From the NCBI RefSeq assembly GCF_018139685.1, contig NZ_JAGSPN010000007.1, positions 141,603 to 205,602 of the forward strand: a stretch of DNA of 64,000 nucleotides. The letters run 5' to 3'. The DNA is from Cognatundibacterium luofuense. Its GTDB lineage: Bacteria; Pseudomonadota; Gammaproteobacteria; Burkholderiales; Burkholderiaceae_D. Positions 1 through 8,259 of this stretch are shown in pieces (the stretch's first letter is position 1; the number at the start of each line of letters is the position of its first letter). A program made the position numbers and the translations under genes. The notes below the pieces were generated by a model. The model was not told where the DNA came from. It made no database searches and saw only the letters and a list, made by a program, of their open reading frames with translations.

Positions 1-257
1 TGTCGCGTCAGGTGGCGGTGATCCGTGAAACGGATACGCATGCTGCACTGATCATGAATTTGCCGGGTCAGCCAAAATCCATCCGCGAAACGCTGCAAGG
101 ATTGCGCGATGCCGATGGCAAAGTCATTGTGCCGGGCATTTTCGCGGCCGTGCCTTACTGCATCGATCTGATCGGCGGCCCGTATGCGGAAACACGCAGC
201 GAAGTCTGCGCGGCGTTCCGTCCGAAATCGGCCATCCGTCCAGCCAAACCTGTCTGA
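1..257 (+). CDS. mogA: MogA/MoaB-type molybdopterin adenylyltransferase, C-terminal fragment
   Basis: This is the 3' end of a gene that begins before the window. The visible 85 or so residues carry the C-terminal signature of MogA: NLPGQPKSIRETL, then VPGIFAAVPYCIDLIGGPY, then a tail with AFRPKSAIRP. The family activates molybdopterin by adenylation, in the cytoplasm, before molybdate is inserted into the cofactor. The frame is open from base 3 to the TGA at 255-257. The carboxylesterase starts 32 nt downstream on the same strand, so the two may be co-transcribed. The assignment rests only on the C-terminus, but these motifs are distinctive. Confidence 0.85.
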   Translation, partial: SRQVAVIRETDTHAALIMNLPGQPKSIRETLQGLRDADGKVIVPGIFAAVPYCIDLIGGPYAETRSEVCAAFRPKSAIRPAKPV

Positions 258-288
258 ACAGGCGGGCTGCTCTGCCGGATCTGAATAC

Positions 289-1110
289 ATGCCTGCATCA
301 CCGAATCGTCGCACCACGACCAAAGCCTTGCTGGCACTGACGCTGGCAAGCGGTGGTGTTGCCGCAGCGGCGTATGCGGGCATTTCTGCGACTGCAAACT
401 CCACTTCACAACGAAAGTCACGCTCTATGAGTTCTCTGCTGCACTTTACCGAAGTCGAATCCGGCCAGAATCCGGAATTTTCCATTATCTGGATGCATGG
501 TCTGGGCGATGAAGGCCGCTCCTTCGTTTCTCTGGTCAAAGAACTGGATTTAAGCCGCACCGGCGCAATCCGCTTTATTTTCCCGGATGCACCGATGATG
601 CCAGTAACCATCAATAATGGTTATGTGATGCGCGCCTGGTATGACATTCTGGGCACTGATATTGCACGCCGCGAAGATGAAGCGGGTTTGCGCGTTTCGC
701 AAATCGAAATCGAAAAACTGATCCTGCGCGAAATCCAGCGCGGCATTCCGGCTTCGCGTATTTTCCTCGCCGGTTTCTCTCAGGGTTGCGCCATGACGCT
801 GCAAACCGGTTTGCGTTATCCGGAAAAACTCGCGGGTCTGATCTGCCTGTCCGGTTACATGCCACTGGCGGACAAAATTGCTGCTGAACGCGATGCTGCA
901 AATCAAAGCACACCGGTGTTTCTGGCGCATGGCGTGCATGATCCGGTTGTTCCTCTGCAGCGCGCCGAACAGGCACGTGATCTGCTGAACTCGCTCGGCT
1001 ACTCTGTTGAATGGCACCAGTATTTCATGCAGCACTCGATGAACATGCAGGAAGTTCAGGATATCTCTGCATGGCTGAACCGCGTCTGCGCGGCAATCCG
1101 TCAGGGCTGA
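289..1110 (+). CDS. carboxylesterase / alpha-beta hydrolase (acyl-protein thioesterase-like)
   Basis: An alpha/beta hydrolase of the carboxylesterase/phospholipase family. Near the N-terminus of the enzyme part is IIWMHGLGDEG (oxyanion-hole loop). The nucleophile elbow is GFSQGCAM, the acid loop is AHGVHDPVVP, and the catalytic His lies in FMQHSMN. Such enzymes hydrolyse small carboxyl esters or acyl-protein thioesters. The family is normally cytosolic and about 220 residues long; an ATG at 427 would give exactly that (227 aa). I start at 289 because the frame between 289 and 427 reads as protein with a basic stretch followed by an Ala/Leu-rich hydrophobic segment (ALLALTLASGGVAAAAYAG), possibly a membrane anchor or export signal. 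Neither start has a strong ribosome-binding site. It follows mogA on the same strand. Confidence 0.8.
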   Translation: MPASPNRRTTTKALLALTLASGGVAAAAYAGISATANSTSQRKSRSMSSLLHFTEVESGQNPEFSIIWMHGLGDEGRSFVSLVKELDLSRTGAIRFIFPDAPMMPVTINNGYVMRAWYDILGTDIARREDEAGLRVSQIEIEKLILREIQRGIPASRIFLAGFSQGCAMTLQTGLRYPEKLAGLICLSGYMPLADKIAAERDAANQSTPVFLAHGVHDPVVPLQRAEQARDLLNSLGYSVEWHQYFMQHSMNMQEVQDISAWLNRVCAAIRQG

Positions 1111-1158
1111 GGCTGAGCATCAAATCACTCTGCCGGACAATATAAAAATGCGGATGAC

Positions 1159-1243
1159 TGTGCAGTTATCCGCATTTGTGTTTTACGGACAACCAGACTT
1201 TCTGCCGACGACCGCCAGAGTGCTGTGCTGAACTCCGCATTTG
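1159..1243 (+). repeat. dispersed 85-nt intergenic repeat, copy R1
   Basis: Member of a six-copy family in this window; this orientation is defined as +. It begins TGTGCAGTTATCCGCATTTG and ends TGTGCTGAACTCCGCATTTG. These two related 20-mers are 65 nt apart, with the invariant core ACTTTCTGCCGACGACCGCC between them. In this copy the preceding bases add AAATGCGGAT (1146-1155), which can pair with ATCCGCATTT (1168-1177), so R1 may also terminate transcription of the carboxylesterase gene. It lies between convergent genes. Confidence 0.9.
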
Positions 1244-1318
1244 GGGCAAATTCGGGCATTTTGGGTGCGCTGACAGCCGCCCGAACCAGCGCTGGCAAGG
1301 TGCATCCGTTCATGCAAA

Positions 1319-1482
1319 AAAACAGGGAGCCTGCGCTCTAATGTCGTTCAGTTAAGCGTGATGTTGCTCATTTTAGGTGTGCGCAATTTTGGCTGCCGCA
1401 ATGAAAAGGCCACTTCGGAATCATCCAAAGTGGCCTTTTTGTTCCTTAACTGAACAGCATTAGAGCCTTCGCTCCCTGTTTT
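1319..1482. repeat. MITE-like long inverted repeat
   Basis: The arms 1319-1356 and 1445-1482 are inverted copies matching at about 32 of 38 positions. The outer part is AAAACAGGGAGC, then a 4-nt mismatched block, then GCTCTAATG and GTTCAGTTAAG. The 88-nt interior has no ORF but holds a strong hairpin (1404-1440). Non-coding size and long terminal inverted repeats suggest a miniature transposable element or the fused ends of a deleted insertion sequence. No target-site duplication is obvious. Confidence 0.6.
1404..1440. terminator. hairpin with T-tract inside the inverted repeat
   Basis: AAAAGGCCACTT (1404-1415) pairs with AAGTGGCCTTTTT (1428-1440) around a 12-nt loop. Both sides carry A/T runs, so it could stop transcription from either direction, in particular from yaeQ on the minus strand. 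Confidence 0.65.
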
Positions 1483-1513
1483 CGTTTTGTTCAGAAGATT
1501 CCCGGCAACCGCA

Positions 1514-2056
1514 TTAACCCGGTTGCTTCAGTACTTCCGGCTGCACTTCCACAGTCTGATCGCCGCTGCTGAACCAGATTTGTCCGTCCTGTATCGTGCA
1601 TTGCAATTGCATGTTGCGGCTGGCAAATTTTTCCAATGCCTGGCTTTGTTCAGACGGAATATTGATGACCTTGAGCACTTTTGCACGGTCCAGACGGCTG
1701 TTCATGGCTTTCCACCAGACATCGCTGGCGGACGCATAGCTGTACACCACCACTCGTTCCGAACGACCGCAGGCTTTCAGCAAACGGCGATCATCCGGCT
1801 GGCCGACCTCAACCCATAACTGCACGGCATCGGTATAGTCTTTTTCCCACAGATCCGGTTCTTCACTGTCGGAAATGCCTTTACCGAATTCCAGGCGCTC
1901 AGATGCATGCAGCGCAAAGGCCAGCACACGTATCATCACGCGCTCTTCGGTTTCAGACGGATGACGGGCAATCGTCAGGGCATGGGTCGCGTAATAACCG
2001 CGGTCCATATCAGAAATAGTCAGTTCTGCTTTATAGATGGTGGATTTAAGTGCCAT
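1514..2056 (-). CDS. yaeQ: YaeQ family protein
   Basis: A 180-aa protein matching the YaeQ family along its whole length: an N-terminal ALKSTIYKAELTISDMDRGYY, the central block LWVEVGQPDDRRLLKACGR, and a C-terminal half ending in a WFSSGDQTVEV strand. YaeQ proteins are small cytosolic proteins with a PD-(D/E)XK-nuclease-like fold. Their cellular role is not settled, though they have been linked to suppression of RfaH mutants. The start ATG overlaps the stop codon of the upstream purU gene (TAATG), so translational coupling is likely. Length is typical. Confidence 0.88.
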   Translation of the reverse strand: MALKSTIYKAELTISDMDRGYYATHALTIARHPSETEERVMIRVLAFALHASERLEFGKGISDSEEPDLWEKDYTDAVQLWVEVGQPDDRRLLKACGRSERVVVYSYASASDVWWKAMNSRLDRAKVLKVINIPSEQSQALEKFASRNMQLQCTIQDGQIWFSSGDQTVEVQPEVLKQPG

Positions 2057-2922
2057 TATCGAAATACAACTGTTTTATGTCCGTTTAAGAGTATGCGGTG
2101 CTCGACAAACCATTTCACTGCGCGCGCCAGCACCACGCACTCCACATCACGCCCGATCGCGGTCAGTTCTTCCGGTGTCATCGCATGATCAACCCGCGCC
2201 ACATCCTGCTCAATAATGGGCCCTTCATCCAGATCCGTGGTCACAAAATGTGCGGTTGCACCGATCAGTTTGACGCCGCGTTCGTGCGCCTGATAGTAAG
2301 GTTTCGCACCCTTAAAGCTGGGCAGGAAAGAATGGTGGATATTGATCGCGCGCCCTTCCAGCGCCTGACACATCGATGCGGACAAAATTTGCATGTACCG
2401 CGCCAGCACGACTAATTCTGTCTGATGCTGCGCCAGTACTTCCAGTATCCGCGCTTCCTGTGCCTGCTTTTGTGCATCGTTGGCACCGGCTGGCAAAGGA
2501 AAATGATGAAACGGAATATTGTAACTTGCCGCCAGCTGGTAGAAGTCGGTGTGATTGGAAATAATTGCGCAAATCTCCACCGGCAGCAGGCCGCTGCGGT
2601 AGCGGAACAGTAAATCATTCAGACAATGCCCGATGCGCGACACCAGCAATACCACGCGCGGCTTATGGTGTGCATCATGCATTTCCCACTTCATTTGCAT
2701 TGATGCAGCGATGGGGGCGAACTGTTCGCGCAAAGCCGGCAATTCGTGCTCCGGCGTTTCTGCAGCAAAGTGAATACGCATAAAGTAGGTATCTGATTGC
2801 AGATCGCCGTATTGCGCGGAATCCAGAATATTGCAGCCCTGCTCCACCAGAAATCCCGAAACGCGGTGCACAATGCCGCGCTGATCCGGACAAGACAAAG
2901 TTAAGATAAATTCCTGTTGCAT
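2056..2922 (-). CDS. purU: formyltetrahydrofolate deformylase
   Basis: PurU hydrolyses 10-formyltetrahydrofolate to formate and tetrahydrofolate, balancing one-carbon pools for purine synthesis. An N-terminal ACT-type regulatory domain begins with LTLSCPDQRGIVHRVSGFL. A formyltransferase domain follows with VVLLVSRIGHCLNDLL, the catalytic block INIHHSFLPSFKGAKPY and the Asp loop TTDLDEGPIIEQD. An upstream in-frame Met would add 15 residues, but the ATG at 2922 is preceded by AGGA at good spacing and gives 288 aa, close to the E. coli enzyme. It overlaps yaeQ by one base, forming a two-gene operon. Confidence 0.93.
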   Translation of the reverse strand: MQQEFILTLSCPDQRGIVHRVSGFLVEQGCNILDSAQYGDLQSDTYFMRIHFAAETPEHELPALREQFAPIAASMQMKWEMHDAHHKPRVVLLVSRIGHCLNDLLFRYRSGLLPVEICAIISNHTDFYQLAASYNIPFHHFPLPAGANDAQKQAQEARILEVLAQHQTELVVLARYMQILSASMCQALEGRAINIHHSFLPSFKGAKPYYQAHERGVKLIGATAHFVTTDLDEGPIIEQDVARVDHAMTPEELTAIGRDVECVVLARAVKWFVEHRILLNGHKTVVFR

Positions 2923-4022
2923 AAAATCCTGTTCTGACAAATACGTCTTATTCCACTGAAAAGTCAAAACTGTACCTGATTTTGCGCACTGATTCGAATT
3001 TTCTTCAGATTCAAACGCTCTTCGCAGCGCAATATACCCGGCGCTGCATTTCAGCGTATGCGTTCCGGAATCGCCTTTCCAATAGTTCTGCGCATCACCT
3101 GCCGCGGGCCACCCGCCTCAATTACCAGTCGTTTTATCCTGCCCGGGTACGGAATCGCCGATACCTTTAATCGGGCAAACATTTCCATTAAGAAACATTA
3201 TTCATATGCTTACATTTCACACCTTGTCTGCGTTAAAAGAAGCTGGCAAGACGACCGGAAAGAAAAATCCTCGTAAGACCAAATATTGTTTTACAGAAAT
3301 TTTTTCTTATTTCTGAATTGTTTGCATGCCCTGCGGGCAAATAAAAAAGTTCTGTAAATCAATGATTTCCATAAGGAAATCTCATATTTCAAATGCGCAT
3401 GCGGCATTCTGCACAGATCCAACAACCAAATATGCGTTAGAGGAAAGCCTCCAAACGGAATTTTATTTACCAAATTCCAGCAAAAAAATTCCGTTCTGCC
3501 TTTTTATTCACACAACGAATTTCCGTCATTTCTCAAATGCATATCTCTTTTTTACAACAAGATTGTTTCACCAGTATTAATAATTAGTCGTTTTGTTACA
3601 TCAATTCCTTACAAACCGGCAACTTCGCACACTTTTTTCAGATTTTTTACAAAACCGCTTTGACTTTCCCCTTCGCTTCCACAAATATACCAATCGTATA
3701 TTTTACGAATATCGGCAACACAGCTGATAACGAAGACAGATGAACTCTGTATCCGCTATCAGATTTCCACTGATGGAATGCCAGTACCTGCATGAAAACT
3801 GCATCAGGCACAGCAAACCTGAAAGGAGAACGAAAGGCTTTTATACGCAAAATATATTTAAAGGAGGTGCACAAAGGGAATGCAAATCACACCCCGGACA
3901 CGAGCCTGCAGGTTAGCGGTGCAGGAACATACGGGGGAGCCTTCACAGGCGACATAACAAAAAGTCAGTACCTGACATTGAAATAGCAGTACGAAATCTC
4001 TCACCTTAGTAAGGAGAACTCA
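2923..4022. other. 1.1-kb AT-rich intergenic region before the collagenase gene
   Basis: This long gap separates divergent purU and the collagenase gene. About 3180-3730 is clearly more AT-rich than the surrounding DNA and has no convincing ORF on either strand. From about 3800 on it becomes GC-balanced and strongly structured (see the leader feature). A 25-codon ORF at 3880-3957 follows a strong AAAGGAGGTG sequence, but its spacing is long and I do not call it a gene. The region most likely holds the promoter and 5' leader of the secreted collagenase. Confidence 0.6.
3805..3960 (+). promoter_or_regulatory. structured 5' leader upstream of the collagenase, possible cis-regulatory RNA
   Basis: A nested hairpin can form: CCCCG near 3892 pairs with CGGGG near 3932 and encloses CCTGCA/TGCAGG around GGTTAGCGG; a further GCCT-tcac-AGGC hairpin follows. 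Upstream, the stretch with GCACAGCAAACC, GAAAGG and ACGAAAGGC loosely resembles conserved parts of c-di-GMP-I (GEMM) riboswitches. The P1b-like stem would be only about two base pairs, so the resemblance may be chance. Its role is inferred from position only. Confidence 0.25.
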
Positions 4023-7000
4023 GTGAGTACAAGTAACCGTTTCGTTCCAAACACACGTCTGCTGGCCGTATCAGCAGCGGTGATTTCTGTTTTCGCCACA
4101 TACAGCGCAGAAGCGTTCGCGGCAGGTCAGCACGATAAAGAAATGCGCGGTCTCAGAAAATCTGGCTCGATGGAGTCCATGGTTTTCGGTCAGCATCATC
4201 AGCACAAAGCACTGAGCCCGGCAGAACGTATGCCGAAACAAGCCAGCGTCGCAACCACTGCCAAAGTGGACTACAGCAAAAAGCAAACTGCTACCCTGCA
4301 ACGCCCTTCCCTGCTGAAAGCCAATCTGTCTGTCGCTGAAAAAGCTTCAGCACCGAAAGGCGTCAGCAAATCTGCCGTCGCCGCATGTGACCGTGCAGCT
4401 TTTGCATCCTCCACCGGTTCTACACTGGTCAATCTGATCAAATCTTCCAGCACTGACTGTATCAACGATTTGTTCGGTGTTTCCGGTTCGCAAGCAGCTT
4501 CCATCTTCAAAGAAAGCCAGATGGTTTCTGTTGCCAATGCGTTCCGTACAGCAGCAGCATCTTACGATGGTACAAATTCCAGCAGCATTGAACAGTTAGT
4601 CATGTTCCTGCGCGCTGGTTATTACGTTCAGTGGTATGACACTTCCGTCGGCACTTACGGTTCTTCGCTGACCACAGCGATTCAGGGCGCACTGGATGCA
4701 TTCTCTTCGAATGCAAATTTCGGCCTGATCAATGACGTACACGGTGAAATTCTGGGTGAAGTTGTGACACTGGTTGACAGCTCCAGCCAGAACGCACGTT
4801 ACCTGAACAGCATCGTTAAACGCGTTCTGACACTGAACAGCAGCTACCTGAACTACTGGTGGATGCGTGGTGCAGTGAACAATGCATTTACCGTATTGTT
4901 CCGTGGTCATCAGAACACTGACTTCCAGACACTGGTGAAATCGGATACATCGATCGTCGATACGCTGTATAACTTCATGAACACCAACTGGAATCAACTG
5001 GGTACAGACAATTCTTACCTGGTATCCAATGCTGCACGTGAAATGGGCCGTTTCCTGCAATATGCTGAAGGCAGCTCACTGAAGAGCGTCGCGAAATCCC
5101 GCGTTAAAGCAATGCTGGATCGCAGCACGATCACTGGTCCGACAGGCGCAGTATGGGTTGGCCTCGGCGAAATGATCGACTACTACGACAAAGCCAACTG
5201 CAGCTACTACAACATGTGTGACTTCCAGACCAAACTGGATGCCACAATTCTGCCAATCAAATACAACTGTTCTCCGACTCTGCGTCTGAAAGCACAGTCT
5301 CTGACAACAGCGCAATTGCAGGAAGCATGTAATATCGTTGGTGGTGAAGAAGGTTACTTCCATCAGCAAGTTCAGTCCGGCAACGTACCTGTTGCGAATG
5401 ACAACAATACCCAGCTGGAAATGGTCATCTTCAGCAGCAGTGCTGACTACGGCAATTACGCTGGCTCGCTGTACGGTATCGACACCAACAACGGCGGTAT
5501 GTATCTGGAAGGTGATCCTTCTGCTGCAGGCAATCAGCCACGCTTCATTGCTTACCAGGCTGAATGGATGCTGCCGAAATTCGAAATCTGGAATCTGACA
5601 CATGAATACATCCACTATCTGGATGGCCGTTTCGATATGTACGGTGACTTCAACGCATCGATCTCTGTTCCGAAAACAATCTGGTGGGTAGAAGGTTTTG
5701 CTGAGTATATTTCTTACTCTTACCGCAAACTGGATTACACCGATGCAAAAACGCAGGCAGCAAGCGGCGCATACCGTCTGAGCGATATTTTCGCAAATGA
5801 CTATAACTCCGGTCAGACACGTGTTTACAACTGGGGCTACCTGGCTGTTCGCTACATGTTTGAGAAACAGCGCGGCAAAGTTTCTTCGATTCTGGGTTAC
5901 TTCCGTCCGGGCAATTACACTGGCTTCACAGGTTACATGAACAGCATCGGTACCTCGCTGGATTCCGATTTTGCGAACTGGCTGCCATGTGTGAACAATG
6001 CATCTCTGCCACAATGTACCGGTGCAACACCTCCGGTCAACAGCGCGCCGGTTGCAGCATTTAACAGCAGCGCAAATGGTCTGACCGTAGCATTTACTGA
6101 TGCATCCACTGACAGCGACGGCACGATTGCATCCCGCAGCTGGAACTTCGGTGACGGTACAACATCGACTGCAGCAAACCCAAGCAAAACTTACTCTGCC
6201 GCTGGTACTTACACAGTGACACTGAAAGTAACGGACAATGCCGGTGCAAGCACTACCATCAGCAAAACTGTGACTGTCAGCGCGACGCAAACGAACAAAC
6301 CACCGGTTGCTGCTTTCAACAGCACAGCAAGTGGTCTGACTGTGAACTTCACTGATGCATCTACCGATGCAGATGGCACGATTGCTTCCCGCAGCTGGAA
6401 CTTTGGTGACGGCACAACTTCCACCGCAGCGAATCCAAGCAAAACTTACGCTGCAGCAGGTACTTATACTGTGACACTGACAGTAAAAGACAATGCAGGT
6501 GCAAGCACCACCGTCAGCAAAACCGTGACTGTGACTGCAGGTACAACCAATAAACCACCGGTTGCTGCTTTCACTAACACTGTTTCCGGTCTGACAGCGA
6601 CCTTCACCGATGGCTCTACTGATGCAGACGGCACGATCGCGTCCCGTAGCTGGAACTTCGGCGACGGTACAACATCGACTGCAGCAAATCCAAGCAAAAC
6701 TTACACTGCAGCAGGCACATACACTGTGACGCTGACAGTGAAAGACAATGCTGGTGCAACTGCAACCGTGTCTAAATCGGTGACTGTGACTTCCGGTGGC
6801 GGCAGCTTGCCAGAATGTACAGGCAGCGCTGAAGTGCTGGGTAAAAACTGCACACGCAGCAACCTGAGCGCAACAGCCGGTAACTATGTCTACATGTACA
6901 TCAACGTACCTGCAGGCACACCGAAACTGACCATCACAACATCCGGCGGTACTGGCAATGCAGATCTGTTTGTCAGCACACTGGGTACATGGGCAACCCG

Positions 7001-7139
7001 TGATTACTACAACTACGGTTCTTACACCAGCGGCAACAACGAATCTGTTGTGATCAACAATCCGCCAGCTGGTTATGTATTCGTCAGTCTGTACGCAACC
7101 ACCAACTTCTCCGGCGTGAAGGTCACTACTCAGTACTGA
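4023..7139 (+). CDS. secreted microbial collagenase (peptidase family M9) with three PKD domains and a PPC domain
   Basis: A 1038-aa exported zinc metalloprotease that should degrade collagen or related extracellular proteins. The GTG start at 4023 follows AAGGAGA at good spacing. Residues 1-33 form a signal peptide ending ...YSAEAFAAG. The M9 collagenase region follows; the zinc site is HEYIH at residues 527-531, with Glu557 in WWVEGFAEY as the third ligand. Three PKD domains start near residues 674, 758 and 843, each with the WNFGDGTTSTAANPSKTY block, and a pre-peptidase C-terminal domain (about 935-1038) ends the protein. PKD and PPC domains usually bind substrate or the cell surface. The gene stands alone with a long leader and its own terminator. 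Confidence 0.93.
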   Translation: MSTSNRFVPNTRLLAVSAAVISVFATYSAEAFAAGQHDKEMRGLRKSGSMESMVFGQHHQHKALSPAERMPKQASVATTAKVDYSKKQTATLQRPSLLKANLSVAEKASAPKGVSKSAVAACDRAAFASSTGSTLVNLIKSSSTDCINDLFGVSGSQAASIFKESQMVSVANAFRTAAASYDGTNSSSIEQLVMFLRAGYYVQWYDTSVGTYGSSLTTAIQGALDAFSSNANFGLINDVHGEILGEVVTLVDSSSQNARYLNSIVKRVLTLNSSYLNYWWMRGAVNNAFTVLFRGHQNTDFQTLVKSDTSIVDTLYNFMNTNWNQLGTDNSYLVSNAAREMGRFLQYAEGSSLKSVAKSRVKAMLDRSTITGPTGAVWVGLGEMIDYYDKANCSYYNMCDFQTKLDATILPIKYNCSPTLRLKAQSLTTAQLQEACNIVGGEEGYFHQQVQSGNVPVANDNNTQLEMVIFSSSADYGNYAGSLYGIDTNNGGMYLEGDPSAAGNQPRFIAYQAEWMLPKFEIWNLTHEYIHYLDGRFDMYGDFNASISVPKTIWWVEGFAEYISYSYRKLDYTDAKTQAASGAYRLSDIFANDYNSGQTRVYNWGYLAVRYMFEKQRGKVSSILGYFRPGNYTGFTGYMNSIGTSLDSDFANWLPCVNNASLPQCTGATPPVNSAPVAAFNSSANGLTVAFTDASTDSDGTIASRSWNFGDGTTSTAANPSKTYSAAGTYTVTLKVTDNAGASTTISKTVTVSATQTNKPPVAAFNSTASGLTVNFTDASTDADGTIASRSWNFGDGTTSTAANPSKTYAAAGTYTVTLTVKDNAGASTTVSKTVTVTAGTTNKPPVAAFTNTVSGLTATFTDGSTDADGTIASRSWNFGDGTTSTAANPSKTYTAAGTYTVTLTVKDNAGATATVSKSVTVTSGGGSLPECTGSAEVLGKNCTRSNLSATAGNYVYMYINVPAGTPKLTITTSGGTGNADLFVSTLGTWATRDYYNYGSYTSGNNESVVINNPPAGYVFVSLYATTNFSGVKVTTQY
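6042..6800 (+). repeat. three tandem ~255-bp repeats encoding PKD domains
   Basis: The three PKD modules are also repeats at DNA level. Units of about 84-85 codons begin near 6042, 6295 and 6550, and a central block coding for DGTIASRSWNFGDGTTS is nearly identical in all three. Such arrays can change copy number by unequal recombination. Confidence 0.85.
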
Positions 7140-7161
7140 TCCTGAACTCCCGATAAGTTCC

Positions 7162-7224
7162 TGGCCTGACGATCGTCAGGCCACTGCAAAACATAAAGCC
7201 GCCGTAGCAATACGGCGGCTTTAT
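7162..7224 (+). terminator. tandem hairpins after the collagenase gene
   Basis: A perfect 22-bp palindrome (7162-7183, centred on GACGATCGTC) is followed by a second hairpin: ATAAAGCCGCCGTA (7193-7206) pairs with TACGGCGGCTTTAT (7211-7224) around a GCAA tetraloop. The second is the probable intrinsic terminator. The first may stabilise the mRNA 3' end or bind a protein. Confidence 0.75.
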
Positions 7225-7356
7225 TGTTTCAGACGAACTGAAGCTATTCAAAAATGATGTCCCGCCGGGATGTTCATGAGCGTCTGGCTCAGATTCAGGA
7301 TGGGTACGGTCTGTGGTTTGAACAGCGACGCTATCCGTCGCCGGACACATCAGGAT

Positions 7357-7441
7357 GATGCAGCTATCGTCATTTCCGTTTCTGCGAGGCCCGGACTTTC
7401 TGCCGACGACCGCCGAATCGCTGTGCTGAACTCCGCATTCA
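7357..7441 (+). repeat. dispersed 85-nt intergenic repeat, copy R2
   Basis: Same orientation as R1. The 5' end repeat is of the ATCGTCATTT subtype, the core ACTTTCTGCCGACGACCGCC is intact, and the 3' end repeat is TGTGCTGAACTCCGCATTC. The two end repeats are again exactly 65 nt apart. It sits 28 nt from the stop codon of hyi, between convergent genes. Confidence 0.88.
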
Positions 7442-7469
7442 GGGCAAAATCAGGCTTGCTGATGGCTCA

Positions 7470-8258
7470 TCAGCGAAGATTGCGGAGCCAGCCAAGACCG
7501 GCAGAGGTATTCCCTTGCGGACGATACTCACAACCGACCCAGCCGCTGTACGCCAGTTCATCCATTCGCTGAAATAAAAACGGATAATGAATTTCGCCGG
7601 TATCCGGTTCATGCCGCCCTGGATAACCTGCCAGCTGTACGTGCGCAATCTGCCCGTACTCACGCGCCAGCCCCTCCTGCAGCCAGTGACTGAGACTGCC
7701 TTCTGTGCGCTGACAATGGTAAATATCGAACTGCACTGCTAATGCGGGATGCTTCAGTTCAGCACAAATCTCTGCTGCCTGCGCCTGATAGCGCAAAAAA
7801 TAGCCCGGCATATCGGCATGATTAATCGGCTCAATCAGAATGCGGCATCCGGCTTGTGCAGCGAGATCGGCGGCGTAGCTCAGATTATTCAGATAGGTGT
7901 TCCGGTACGCCAGCGCATCTGCGCCGTCAGGCAGGATACCCGCCATCACATGAATCAGCCGGTTGCCCAGCACCTGCGCATAGTTCAGCGCCAGCGCAAT
8001 ACCTTCACGAAATTCAGCCTCTCTGCCCGGCAGTGCCGCCAGTCCGCGCTCACCGCCATCCCAGTCGCCGGGCGGCGCATTGAATAAAACTTGCTGCAAA
8101 CCATGCTGTTGCAGCAACGCCTTCAGCTCTTCCGGCTGCCATGTGTAAGGAAACAAATATTCCACACCCTGAAAGCCATCCGCTGCCGCCGCAGCAAACC
8201 GTTCTGTGAACGGCACTTCGTTGTACATCATGCTCAGATTCGCTGCAAACTTCGGCAT
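7470..8258 (-). CDS. hyi: hydroxypyruvate isomerase / 2-oxo-tetronate isomerase family protein
   Basis: A 262-aa TIM-barrel isomerase of the Hyi/OtnI family, which interconverts hydroxypyruvate with tartronate semialdehyde or isomerises 2-oxo-tetronates. Family landmarks include [12 protein letters not shown] at the start, GVEYLFPY, the catalytic Glu in [14 protein letters not shown], the metal ligands in [10 protein letters not shown], and a second catalytic Glu in GWVGCEYRP. Length is typical. Its start is one base from the stop of yfeH, so the two are an operon. No tartronate semialdehyde reductase or tetronate kinase gene is nearby, so the exact substrate is open. Confidence 0.88.
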   Translation of the reverse strand: MPKFAANLSMMYNEVPFTERFAAAAADGFQGVEYLFPYTWQPEELKALLQQHGLQQVLFNAPPGDWDGGERGLAALPGREAEFREGIALALNYAQVLGNRLIHVMAGILPDGADALAYRNTYLNNLSYAADLAAQAGCRILIEPINHADMPGYFLRYQAQAAEICAELKHPALAVQFDIYHCQRTEGSLSHWLQEGLAREYGQIAHVQLAGYPGRHEPDTGEIHYPFLFQRMDELAYSGWVGCEYRPQGNTSAGLGWLRNLR

Positions 8259-8259
8259 G

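Larger units (their letters stand above)
1111..1513. other. intergenic region between convergent genes, two repeat structures, no gene
   Basis: This 403-nt gap separates the convergent carboxylesterase and yaeQ genes. It holds copy R1 of the 85-nt dispersed repeat (1159-1243) and a long imperfect inverted repeat (1319-1482) with a terminator-like hairpin inside it. I see no convincing coding sequence. Confidence 0.8.
7140..7469. other. convergent intergenic region with terminator and repeat R2
   Basis: This 330-nt gap between collagenase and hyi contains the tandem hairpins at 7162-7224 and repeat copy R2 at 7357-7441. No gene is supported in it. Confidence 0.8.

Noticed and set aside
5076-6290. 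404-codon antisense ORF opposite the collagenase gene
   Set aside because: It runs against a gene with clear domains. Its composition (Cys, Val, Arg-rich) is that of a shadow frame produced by the codon bias of the sense gene.
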